Part shown: in pieces, positions 8,613 to 16,815 of the stretch
Numbering within the stretch: the stretch's first letter is position 1
Layout: every line of letters starts with the position of its first letter
From: Flavobacteriaceae bacterium HL-DH10
GTDB taxonomy: Bacteria > Bacteroidota > Bacteroidia > Flavobacteriales > Flavobacteriaceae
NCBI GenBank assembly: GCA_031826515.1
Contig: CP134536.1
Span: 942,001-1,006,000, forward strand
Reading direction: 5' to 3'
Length of the DNA: 64,000 nucleotides
The notes under the pieces: model-generated
Seen by the model: only the letters and a program-made list of their open reading frames with translations
What the model was told of the DNA's origin: nothing
The model's database searches: none
Program-made: the position numbers and the translations under genes

Positions 8613-9107
8613 ATGAAAAAGTTACTTTTTATTATTTATATTGGTATTTCAATTTCGGGGTTTTCACAGAAAAATCTTGAAAAGATGTTGAAACATCAAA
8701 ACAGAGAAAGTATTCCATATATTTCTGTAGATTCACTTAAAAACCTAAAAGAAAATTTTATTTTATTAGATTCCCGAGAAGAAAGAGAGTTTAAAACCAG
8801 CCATTTAAAAGATGCTATTTATGTAGGTTTTAATTTTTTTAATTTAGACTCCGTTAAACAAAATTTACCCAATAAAGATTCTAAAATAGTAGTGTATTGC
8901 GCTTTAGGTATTCGCTCTGAAGCTATTGCCGAAAAACTTAAAGAAGCAGGTTACAGGAATGTTTTCAATTTGTACGGTGGTATTTTTGAATGGAAAAACA
9001 ACGACTATGAAGTAGTAAATTCAAATGAAAAAGTAACAGACTCCATTCATATCTTTTCAAAAAAATGGAGTAAATGGCTAAAAAAAGGCATAAAAGTATA
9101 TGAATAA
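8613..9107 (+). CDS. Exported rhodanese-like sulfurtransferase domain protein
   Basis: A 164-residue protein with an N-terminal signal peptide (about 1-19, ending GFSQ) and one rhodanese domain. The substrate loop reads LLDSREEREFKTSHL (about 51-65), and the active-site loop reads YCALGIRSE (about 94-102), so the catalytic Cys is present. Rhodanese domains carry persulfide sulfur. It starts nine bases after arsS and overlaps the next gene by eight bases, so it belongs to the same transcript. A link to thio-arsenosugars or arsenic-thiol chemistry is possible but speculative. The signal peptide suggests it works outside the cytoplasm. Confidence 0.8.
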   Translation: MKKLLFIIYIGISISGFSQKNLEKMLKHQNRESIPYISVDSLKNLKENFILLDSREEREFKTSHLKDAIYVGFNFFNLDSVKQNLPNKDSKIVVYCALGIRSEAIAEKLKEAGYRNVFNLYGGIFEWKNNDYEVVNSNEKVTDSIHIFSKKWSKWLKKGIKVYE

Positions 9108-9729
9108 AGAGCTCGTTATTATTTTTGTAAAAAACATAAAACTTGGAAAAGTTAAAACCCGACTAGCAAAAACCATTGGAAACCTTGGTGCTTTTGAGGT
9201 ATATAGCGAATTAGTTAAGATCACAGAAACAGCGACTTCAGAAATAAAAGCAGATAAACGTATCTATTTTTCAGATACCATTATGAATACAACTTGGAAT
9301 CACCATCAAAAATTCATACAAGAAGGTGACGATTTAGGAACACGCATGAAAAATGCTTTTTTAAAAGGATTTAATGACGGCTTTGAGCGCATTGTTTTAA
9401 TTGGATCTGACTTACCTGATATTAGTGCGCTTCATATTGAAAACGCAATTGAAGCATTAAACAAAACCGAAGTTGTTTTTGGACCAGCTGAAGACGGGGG
9501 ATATTACTTAATCGGACTTAACAAAATGCACAGCTTCATTTTTGAAAACAAACCATGGAGTCAATCAAATTTATTAGAAAAAACATGTCTAGAATTAGAT
9601 AAAAAAAACATCAAATTCACTACATTAGTAACGCTTAATGATATTGATACTTTTGAAGATTTAACTGCTTCATCATTCTACAAATCAAATCTTAAATTAC
9701 AACAAAGAATACAACAATTAAATGATTAA
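9100..9729 (+). CDS. DUF2064 / TIGR04282-type arsenosugar glycosyltransferase
   Basis: A 209-residue nucleotide-sugar-transferase-like protein of the DUF2064 family. Visible motifs are KTRLAKTIG at the N-terminus (nucleotide binding), VLIGSDLPDIS (about 106-116, the DxD-like metal site) and FGPAEDGGYYLIGL (about 127-140), characteristic of this family. The family is named for its association with arsenosugar genes. It overlaps both neighbours by eight bases and so is translationally coupled to the rhodanese gene and the phosphorylase. The acceptor and donor are unknown; adding a glyceryl or sugar group to the arseno-ribose is a reasonable guess. Confidence 0.85.
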   Translation: MNKELVIIFVKNIKLGKVKTRLAKTIGNLGAFEVYSELVKITETATSEIKADKRIYFSDTIMNTTWNHHQKFIQEGDDLGTRMKNAFLKGFNDGFERIVLIGSDLPDISALHIENAIEALNKTEVVFGPAEDGGYYLIGLNKMHSFIFENKPWSQSNLLEKTCLELDKKNIKFTTLVTLNDIDTFEDLTASSFYKSNLKLQQRIQQLND

Positions 9730-10534
9730 ATACATAGAAGAAACCGTAACTTACCTAAAAGAAAAAGGATTTGAAAACCCTGAAATAGGAATCATTCTTG
9801 GCACTGGATTAGGGCAACTTATTAACCATATAGACATTATAAAAGAAGTTAGTTATAACCACATTCCAAACTTCCCAACAGCAACCGTAGAGTTTCACAA
9901 AGGCAAACTTATATACGGAACACTAGAAGGCAAAAAAGTCATTGTAATGCAGGGGCGTTTTCACCTTTATGAAGGCTATACACTACAAGATGTTACCTAC
10001 CCAGTTCGTGTTATGGAAAAATTAGGCATCAAAACCTTATTAGTTTCCAACGCCGCAGGTGCCATAAACCTTAACTTTAAAAAAGGAGAACTGATGCTTA
10101 TTGAGGATCATATAAATCTTCAAGGCAGTTCGCCTTTAGCATTTAAAGGTGTTGAATTATTAGGTGAACGCTTTACAGATATGAGCACACCTTATGATGC
10201 CGAAATCAATTCAACCTTTAAAACTATCGCCAAAGCTAACAACATCACTTTACACGAAGGTGTTTATGCTAGCGTTGTTGGTCCTCAATTAGAAACAAGA
10301 GCAGAATATCGCATGCTAAAAATTATAGGATCAGACGCCGTTGGCATGAGTACTGTACCAGAAATTATTGTTGCCAACCATTTAAAATTAAAAGCAGCAG
10401 CGGTGTCCGTTTTAACAGATGAATGCGACCCAAGCAATCTAAAACCTGTAAATATTACAGAAATCATTGAAATGGCGGCAAAAGCTGAACCTAATATGAT
10501 TACACTATTTAAAGAATTAATAAAAATATTATAA
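9722..10534 (+). CDS. Purine nucleoside phosphorylase within arsenosugar cluster
   Basis: Trimeric-type purine nucleoside phosphorylase of 270 residues. It contains the phosphate loop GIILGTGLGQL (about 23-33), MQGRFHLYEGY (about 78-88), VSNAAGAIN (about 111-119) and GMSTVPEIIVANH (about 203-215), all typical of the PNP/MTAP family. The normal reaction is purine nucleoside plus phosphate to base plus ribose-1-phosphate. Position inside the cluster, overlapping the DUF2064 gene by eight bases, suggests a specific job: releasing adenine from the ArsS product to give an arseno-ribose-1-phosphate for the transferases. That is inference. Housekeeping purine salvage is the alternative. Confidence 0.9.
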   Translation: MIKYIEETVTYLKEKGFENPEIGIILGTGLGQLINHIDIIKEVSYNHIPNFPTATVEFHKGKLIYGTLEGKKVIVMQGRFHLYEGYTLQDVTYPVRVMEKLGIKTLLVSNAAGAINLNFKKGELMLIEDHINLQGSSPLAFKGVELLGERFTDMSTPYDAEINSTFKTIAKANNITLHEGVYASVVGPQLETRAEYRMLKIIGSDAVGMSTVPEIIVANHLKLKAAAVSVLTDECDPSNLKPVNITEIIEMAAKAEPNMITLFKELIKIL

Positions 10535-10603
10535 ACAAGTCGACAGTCTTCAGTTCGCAATATTCATTTAAACTAAAAACTGTTAACAGAATACTAAAAT
10601 CAA

Positions 10604-11572
10604 ATGAGCTACCTAGAAACTACACACGATGTTTATAAAGAAGCGGCACTTACACCAGATGTTGGCCTGTGCTGCACTACAAATCCTATTTGGGAATTAC
10701 CAGGTTTAAAAATCCCCAAAATCATGCAAGAAATGAACTATGGTTGTGGTTCAACGGTTCATGCTCGCGACCTAACCAACAATCCTAAAATGCTTTATGT
10801 AGGTGTTGGAGGTGGTATGGAATTATTACAATTCTCATATTTTAATCGTGAAAAAAGTGGCGTTATTGGTATTGATGTGGTAGACGAAATGCTAGAAGCC
10901 TCTCGTAAAAATTTTATAGAAGCTGAAGCTGAAAACGATTGGTTTAAAAGTGAATATGTAGACCTTAAGAAAGGAGACGCTATGCATCTACCTGTTGAAG
11001 ATAATAGCATTGATGTCGCTGCTCAAAACTGCTTATTCAATATTTTTAAAGCAGACGATTTAAAAAAAGCCATCGCAGAAATGTTTCGCGTTTTAAAACC
11101 GCACGGAAAACTAGTTATGAGCGACCCAACTTGCGAGCAACCTATGAATGATGCGTTAAAAAACGATGAACGCCTGCGTGCTTTATGCCTTAGTGGAAGT
11201 TTACCAATTGCAGAATACGTAAAAGCATTGACAGATGCTGGTTTTGGAACTATTGAAATTCGCGCTCGTAAACCTTATAGAATTCTAGACACTAAACATT
11301 ATCCAACAGAAGAACTTATTTATATAGAATCCATAGAAGTAGCCGCCATAAAAGACCCGATGCCTGCTGACGGACCGTGTATTTTTACTGGTAAGGCAGC
11401 TATTTATTATGGTGAAGACGACTATTTTGATGATAAAGCTGGTCATGTTTTACTAAAAAACCAACCGTTAGCCATTTGCGATAAAACAGCAGGTGCTTTA
11501 GCATCGTTAGGTCGAGACGATATATTTATTAGCGAATCTACTTTCCATTATGATGGTGGCGGATGTTGCTAG
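10604..11572 (+). CDS. arsM: Arsenite S-adenosylmethionine methyltransferase, ArsM-like
   Basis: A 322-residue class I methyltransferase. The SAM motif MLYVGVGGGMELLQFS lies near residue 64, and IGIDVVDEML follows at motif II. Cysteines lie at Cys23/Cys24 (GLCCTT), near residue 48 (YGCGS), in the SDPTCEQP segment, and in a terminal GGGCC; ArsM enzymes use three or four cysteines to hold trivalent arsenic. The protein is similar to the arsenosugar-type ArsM rather than the shorter detoxifying form. It would produce the methylated arsenite used by ArsS. It begins 69 bases after the phosphorylase gene. Confidence 0.88.
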   Translation: MSYLETTHDVYKEAALTPDVGLCCTTNPIWELPGLKIPKIMQEMNYGCGSTVHARDLTNNPKMLYVGVGGGMELLQFSYFNREKSGVIGIDVVDEMLEASRKNFIEAEAENDWFKSEYVDLKKGDAMHLPVEDNSIDVAAQNCLFNIFKADDLKKAIAEMFRVLKPHGKLVMSDPTCEQPMNDALKNDERLRALCLSGSLPIAEYVKALTDAGFGTIEIRARKPYRILDTKHYPTEELIYIESIEVAAIKDPMPADGPCIFTGKAAIYYGEDDYFDDKAGHVLLKNQPLAICDKTAGALASLGRDDIFISESTFHYDGGGCC

Positions 11573-11603
11573 ACGATAATCGCTATTTGATTATTATTTT
11601 ATA

Positions 11604-12482
11604 ATGAAATACTATAGTCTCATTTTTATAATTTGTTGTTATTCGGCTTGCTCGGGAACAAAACTAGTTGCTAAAAAAACATCTGAAATTTCCAAAACAG
11701 AAAATGATACTATGGGTTATAAAAACGAACCCGTAAAATTGATTCCTTATAAAACTACTCAAGAAATAACAAAAACAAAGCTTGATGAAACTTCAACTGA
11801 AAAACCAGTGAAATTTAATCAAGCTCTAACCAAACGTTTTATTGAAACACATCAATTATGGGACGATTTACTTCGAAAACACGTAACAAATAGCGGGCTT
11901 GTTAATTACCTAACCTTTAAAGAAGATAGAAAATCATTAACGACATACATCACTCTTTTGAGCCAAAAACTTCCTGATGACAATTGGCCTAAAGAAGATA
12001 AACTAGCCTATTGGATTAATGCATACAACGCCATGACCATCGATTTAATTTTACGAAACTACCCTGTAAATAGTATAAAAGATATTAAAGACCCATGGAA
12101 ACAACGTTTATGGAAATTAGGCCACAAATGGTATAACCTTGAAGATATTGAACATCAAATTTTACGAAAAATGAATGAACCGCGAATTCATTTTGCTATT
12201 GTATGCGCATCATATTCTTGTCCTAAATTATTAAATAAAGCATATACCGCTTCTAAATTAGAATTGCAATTAACCAATGCTACTAGAGACTTTTTAATAG
12301 ATAAAAATCGAAATAACATCACAGCTAACAATCTTGAACTTTCTAAGATCTTTCAATGGTTTTCAAAAGATTTCAAACAAGACGGCTCTTTAATTGACTT
12401 TTTAAATAAATATTCAACTATTAAAATTTCGAATAAAGCAAAAATGAGCTTTAATGATTATAATTGGAGCTTAAATGAGTAA
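11604..12482 (+). CDS. DUF547 lipoprotein of the arsenosugar cluster
   Basis: A 292-residue protein with a lipoprotein signal (about 1-16, SACSG with the lipobox Cys), a linker rich in Lys/Thr, and a DUF547 domain (about 80-285). Typical DUF547 motifs are present: YWINAYNAMTIDLIL (about 131-145), IKDPWKQRLWKLG and RIHFAIVCASYSCP with a conserved Cys-x3-Cys-Pro. The biochemical function of DUF547 is not known to me; some relatives resemble papain-like/transglutaminase folds. Its constant place in such clusters suggests an envelope role linked to arsenosugar handling. Confidence 0.8.
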   Translation: MKYYSLIFIICCYSACSGTKLVAKKTSEISKTENDTMGYKNEPVKLIPYKTTQEITKTKLDETSTEKPVKFNQALTKRFIETHQLWDDLLRKHVTNSGLVNYLTFKEDRKSLTTYITLLSQKLPDDNWPKEDKLAYWINAYNAMTIDLILRNYPVNSIKDIKDPWKQRLWKLGHKWYNLEDIEHQILRKMNEPRIHFAIVCASYSCPKLLNKAYTASKLELQLTNATRDFLIDKNRNNITANNLELSKIFQWFSKDFKQDGSLIDFLNKYSTIKISNKAKMSFNDYNWSLNE

Positions 12483-12506
12483 CTTATTGCTTTCTATAAT
12501 TAAACT

Positions 12507-13226
12507 ATGAACTATCTGATTTCGATAATAATTCCCATAATTAATGAAGCAGATAACATTTCAAACCTATTAAATCACCTTTTAAAAAGCGCTTCAGAAA
12601 AAAACATTTCTGAAATTTTAATTGTTGATGGAGGTAGTCGTGATGGTTCTCAAGACATAGTGCAATCATTTGAATCTCTAAATAATTTCAAAATACTTTT
12701 ATTAAACTCAAAAAAAGGACGCGCAAAACAAATGAACTTAGGTGCAAAACACGCAAAAGGAAATATTCTTTATTTTCTACATGCCGATTCTTTTCCTCCT
12801 AAAAATTTCGACACCTTTATTATAAATCAAGTTAACAAAGACAATCTAGCAGGTTGTTTTAAAATGAGATTTAACAGCAATCATGTATGGTTAAAAATGG
12901 CGAGTTGGTTTACACAATTTAATTGGAAATCGTTTAGAGGTGGTGATCAAAGTCTTTTTATAACGTCATTACTTTTTAATAAAATAGGTGGTTTTAATGA
13001 AGCGTTTACTATTTATGAAGACAACGATTTTATTAGAAAGCTTTATACTCGAAATCAATTTGTAGTGATACAAGAATGGATAACCACCTCAGCCAGATGC
13101 TATAACACCAATGGCATTTATAAACTTCAATATCATTACTGGAGCATTCATATTAAAAAATGGCTCGGAGCTTCGCCCAAAGTGTTAAATGATTACTATC
13201 ATAAACACATAAATGTTAAAAACTGA
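12507..13226 (+). CDS. Glycosyltransferase family 2, TIGR04283 arsenosugar type
   Basis: A 239-residue GT2 enzyme with the N-terminal IIIPIINEADNI, the nucleotide-sugar site ILIVDGGSRDGS, and the HADSFPP motif standing in for DxD (about residue 91). The KSFRGGDQSLF segment is typical of this subfamily. It lacks membrane helices, so it acts in the cytoplasm or at the membrane face. It is the last gene of the cluster; the next gene is separated by 77 bp and unrelated. Adding the final sugar or polyol to an arseno-ribose is inferred from context and family name. Confidence 0.86.
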   Translation: MNYLISIIIPIINEADNISNLLNHLLKSASEKNISEILIVDGGSRDGSQDIVQSFESLNNFKILLLNSKKGRAKQMNLGAKHAKGNILYFLHADSFPPKNFDTFIINQVNKDNLAGCFKMRFNSNHVWLKMASWFTQFNWKSFRGGDQSLFITSLLFNKIGGFNEAFTIYEDNDFIRKLYTRNQFVVIQEWITTSARCYNTNGIYKLQYHYWSIHIKKWLGASPKVLNDYYHKHINVKN

Positions 13227-13303
13227 TAAAATTCACTTAAGGAAATTTTAAATGTTACAATCAGCTCATTTAATCGTCTACTTTTATACAAAACAACGAT
13301 TAC

Positions 13304-14824
13304 ATGAACCATCTTTACAAAGTTTGTTGCCTGTTTATCTTTATATCATTACATAGCTTTTCACAAGAATCTATTAATGCCAAAATACTTGATTCTACAT
13401 CACAAAAACCCATTCCTTTTGCTACTATTTCTATAAACGACAACTCGGGAGTTATAAGTAATAACAATGGTGAATTCTTATTGTATTTAAACAAAAAAGT
13501 TTCAAAAAAAGATTCTTTAACCATTAGATGCTTAGGCTATGAAAGCAAACATTTTTTAGCAAAAACATTTCATGATAGCATTGTTTTGTTGAGTCCGAAA
13601 TCTATAGAACTCGATGAAGTTCTAGTTTCTAATAAAAATTATACTACCGAAGAAATTATAGAAAAGACAAAAGAGAACCTGGCCAATAATTACGATTTCA
13701 GTTTTATAAAAAGCAAACTATTTTACAGAGCCTCTCATTATACAAACGTATTGAAAAAGGATGTTACTATTAAGAAATCTACAATACCAGAATTCAATCA
13801 AGGTTTTGTTGACAGTCTTTTAAATGCGATGCCTAATAACGCTGATAGTTACACCGAAACATTATCCAATATGTATGGCAAATCTGGAATAATAGATTCA
13901 CTAAAACTAGATATCATAAAAGCTTCTCGTCTATACGATAAAAGCCGAGAAATAACCTTTGAAGGTTATGAAGAGAAATTCAATACTATTATAAAGAAAC
14001 ACGTAAAGCGCGATTCTTATTTTAAAATTAAATCTGGCATTTTTGGGACTAAAGAAGAAATGGATTCTAGTTTTTATGATTCTGAAAAACCTAAAAAGGA
14101 TGAAACAGAAGCTTTTCTTGAAGAACAAAAGAAAAAAGAACAGGAACGAAAAAACAATTTCACAAAATACACGAAGTATTCTATTTCTAGATTACAACGC
14201 AACAGTTTCACTTCTGAAGATAGTTACTTAAACTTTTTAGAAAAACCAAACAGATACGAATTCAAGCTAGAAGATTACAGTTTCTTAAACAATGAGTTTG
14301 TTTACATTATAAGCTTTACACCAAAAAGAAGTGAAGACTACAAAGGCACCATTTATATAAACACAGACGATTTTGCTATTATTAGAGTCGATTATGAAAA
14401 CGTAAAAGCTCTTAAAAACTTTAAACTGCTAGGTCTTTCATATAATGCTTATTTAAAACAAGGCACTTTAATTTATGAAAAAAACGCATCAAACAAATAT
14501 GCTCTTAAATACGCAGAGGTTGAAGAAGGTAATAAATTCGGAATTAAAAGACCTTTAAAAATTATTGAGAAGAACAAACACACCAAAGGCAGAAGAAAAC
14601 AAAACGAATTGTCGTCTGATATTCATTTTATACTGTCTAATAGAGAGAAAAAAGAATTGGTGGTTTTTGAAAATGACGCCATAACTGAAACCGACTTTAC
14701 AGCTTTTGAAGAAAAGCCAAAAGTAAAGCCTATTTATTTACCAAAATACGATCCTGAATTCTGGAAAGGCTACAATGTGATTGAACCCAACCAAGCTATT
14801 AAAGATTTTAAAAGTATTGAGTAA
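13304..14824 (+). CDS. CarboxypepD_reg-like surface protein
   Basis: A 506-residue exported protein with a signal peptide (about 1-19, ending SFSQ). A CarboxypepD_reg-like beta-sandwich follows (about 22-110: KILDSTSQKPIPFATISI, then LDEVLVS). The remainder is a long mixed region with a charged Lys/Glu helix (about 255-285) and repeated beta-strand signatures. The N-terminal domain is the kind seen at the start of SusC-like receptors and DUF5686 proteins, but no plug or barrel is evident. It is probably a periplasmic or surface protein; function unknown. It stands alone and converges on the phosphatase gene. Confidence 0.7.
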   Translation: MNHLYKVCCLFIFISLHSFSQESINAKILDSTSQKPIPFATISINDNSGVISNNNGEFLLYLNKKVSKKDSLTIRCLGYESKHFLAKTFHDSIVLLSPKSIELDEVLVSNKNYTTEEIIEKTKENLANNYDFSFIKSKLFYRASHYTNVLKKDVTIKKSTIPEFNQGFVDSLLNAMPNNADSYTETLSNMYGKSGIIDSLKLDIIKASRLYDKSREITFEGYEEKFNTIIKKHVKRDSYFKIKSGIFGTKEEMDSSFYDSEKPKKDETEAFLEEQKKKEQERKNNFTKYTKYSISRLQRNSFTSEDSYLNFLEKPNRYEFKLEDYSFLNNEFVYIISFTPKRSEDYKGTIYINTDDFAIIRVDYENVKALKNFKLLGLSYNAYLKQGTLIYEKNASNKYALKYAEVEEGNKFGIKRPLKIIEKNKHTKGRRKQNELSSDIHFILSNREKKELVVFENDAITETDFTAFEEKPKVKPIYLPKYDPEFWKGYNVIEPNQAIKDFKSIE

Positions 14825-14904
14825 GCCCGTTGTGCTTTATAAATGGTATTTGCCTCAAAACAGCTATTTTATGTTAATGGAATGACATAAAAAAAGAACA
14901 ATCT

Positions 14905-15636
14905 TTAATCTTTATTCCGCCCTTTCTCATCAGGATAAAGATCTCTAATTATATCACTTTGCAGATATATTTTTGTATCGATATTCATTCCTGTTAATTT
15001 TCCAGAAAAAGCAACACCCGTATCTACATTCCATATGTTAGCTGCATTCATAGGTTCAAAAGAATTGAAATTGGTTGTTGGCGTATGACCAATATAAATT
15101 TCATGATAATGCTGTAAACGTTTTGGAAACAAAACAGAATCTTTATTTATGTTTTTATCTATAGCTAAAGCCATTTCCCAAAGGGTTCTATCAAAGTAAA
15201 GTGTTTCTTCAAAAACCTCTTTAGTCACGCCATGCATAGACGTAAAACCTGCATGTAGAAACAATCGGTTTTTATCATCTAAATAATAAAGTTTTAAGTT
15301 TTTAAAAAACTCTAAATGCTCCTTTTTTTCTTCAGCAGAAAAGCCTGTATAACTCTCCATGGTTTCTTTTCCTCCATGAATATACCACGTTGGGTTCACA
15401 TCTCCAGAATCTAACCAGTTTTCACACCAAACATCATGGTTCCCTTTGATAAAAACACAGTTTATTTTTTGAGATAATTCTATAAGAAATTGAACAACTT
15501 GTGCAGCTTCACTCCATCCATCAACATAATCGCCCATAAAAATAAGGGTATCATCATCTTTAACTTCCAGCTTATTTAACACCTGAATTAAAGCTTTTAA
15601 ACCGCCATGAATATCACCAATTACATATGTTCTCAT
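14905..15636 (-). CDS. PPP-family serine/threonine protein phosphatase-like
   Basis: A 243-residue metallophosphoesterase of the phage-lambda/PrpA-like PPP group. The metal motifs are complete: GDIHGG (about 7-12), GDYVDGW (about 35-41) and KGNHDVW (about 64-70), with further His ligands in HAGF and GHTPT. It removes phosphate from proteins or dinucleoside polyphosphates; the substrate is unknown. No signal peptide, so cytoplasmic. It stands alone, convergent with the CarboxypepD_reg protein gene. Confidence 0.88.
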   Translation of the reverse strand: MRTYVIGDIHGGLKALIQVLNKLEVKDDDTLIFMGDYVDGWSEAAQVVQFLIELSQKINCVFIKGNHDVWCENWLDSGDVNPTWYIHGGKETMESYTGFSAEEKKEHLEFFKNLKLYYLDDKNRLFLHAGFTSMHGVTKEVFEETLYFDRTLWEMALAIDKNINKDSVLFPKRLQHYHEIYIGHTPTTNFNSFEPMNAANIWNVDTGVAFSGKLTGMNIDTKIYLQSDIIRDLYPDEKGRNKD

Positions 15637-15714
15637 ATCCTATTCTTTTTTTTTGCAAAACTAATGGAATCTGTTTATAATTATAAAATTGAAGATTAAT
15701 TTTATATTAAAACT

Positions 15715-16722
15715 TTAATAATTCGCATACATATCTTTAATCAAAGCTTCCGCAGGCTTGTTTTGTGGTGTAAAACGCGAGTTATTTTCACCACCTGCTT
15801 TTTCATTATTATGATGCCATTTCCAAAGAAAACCACCAGCAAACCAATTTTCATTCCAGAACGTTTCAAACAAAGCCTGGGTCGTATTTTTTTGAGCTTC
15901 TAAGTTTACATCGGTCATACTTCTATCGCTTTTCCAAGGTTCTTTTCCAGAAAAATCAACACTTCTATAACCAAACTCGGTAAATAAAATAGGCTTCTTT
16001 AATGTTTTAGAGCATTTAGCTACAGCCTCTTTATATGGTATTAAACCTGCTTTACAAACTTCAACAGTAGGTGTTTTTTCGTCACTTACAGGAAAATAAG
16101 CATCAATACCGATGTAATCTAACTGATCCCAAAAAGGGGTTCTATCATATTCATTCCAATTAGCAGCATAAGTTAATTTCCCAGAATACAACGCTCTAAT
16201 TTCTTTTATTAATTGTTTCCAGTAATCTGGTCTATAATCTATAAAGGTTTCCAATTCGGTTCCAATACAAAATATGTCGGCATGAACGTCTTCTGCTATA
16301 CGTGCATATTCAAGAATAAATTTAGAATACGTTGTTTCTAATTGCAACCATTCTTCGTCATTATTCATTTTAATAAAACCAGTAAACTGCCCTCTAGAAA
16401 CCCATATTTGAGGTTTTACCATCACTTTAATGCCTTTGTTTTTTAAAACGTCGACATACTGTTTCACGCCAACCCTAGTTTCACCAAACCACTGTCTATT
16501 AGAATTATACCTAACTTCCGGATGCTCTAAATCTTTAATAAAACCAAAAGGCATTAATGCGGCATAATTAGCATGTATATTAATTATAGGATTGACATGA
16601 GAATTGTTAATAGAATCTCTAGACGCTACAAAACTAACTCCATTTATTTTAAGAGGTTTTATAGATGTCATTGAACAAGACGCTAATAACAAACATGAAG
16701 CAAACACTAAAAAGATTCTCAT
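15715..16722 (-). CDS. GH113-like glycoside hydrolase lipoprotein
   Basis: A 335-residue lipoprotein (LLLASCS, lipobox Cys near residue 16) with a TIM-barrel glycosidase domain like the beta-mannanase family GH113. Catalytic segments are GTELETF (about 157-163, acid/base Glu) and FTEFGYRS (about 243-250, nucleophile Glu). VKPQIWVSRGQF near residue 101 and FLWKWHHN near the C-terminus are also typical. It probably hydrolyses a beta-linked polysaccharide at the cell surface, but no SusC/SusD or other polysaccharide-locus gene is nearby, so the substrate is open. It is divergent from the FAD oxidoreductase. Confidence 0.82.
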   Translation of the reverse strand: MRIFLVFASCLLLASCSMTSIKPLKINGVSFVASRDSINNSHVNPIINIHANYAALMPFGFIKDLEHPEVRYNSNRQWFGETRVGVKQYVDVLKNKGIKVMVKPQIWVSRGQFTGFIKMNNDEEWLQLETTYSKFILEYARIAEDVHADIFCIGTELETFIDYRPDYWKQLIKEIRALYSGKLTYAANWNEYDRTPFWDQLDYIGIDAYFPVSDEKTPTVEVCKAGLIPYKEAVAKCSKTLKKPILFTEFGYRSVDFSGKEPWKSDRSMTDVNLEAQKNTTQALFETFWNENWFAGGFLWKWHHNNEKAGGENNSRFTPQNKPAEALIKDMYANY

Positions 16723-16767
16723 TTTCTATTTTTTTGACTAAATTTAAACAAATTGAACATACAAGAT

Positions 16768-16786
16768 AAGGTTTTAACAAAACCTT
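16768..16786. promoter_or_regulatory. Perfect 8-bp inverted repeat in a divergent promoter region
   Basis: AAGGTTTT-AAC-AAAACCTT is a perfect palindrome with a three-base centre. It lies 30 bp before the FAD oxidoreductase start and 45 bp before the hydrolase start, between divergent genes. It could be an operator or an RNA hairpin in the leader of the + strand gene. Confidence 0.4.
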
Positions 16787-16815
16787 CGACAAAAAAAGTT
16801 TACTAAACCAATCCT

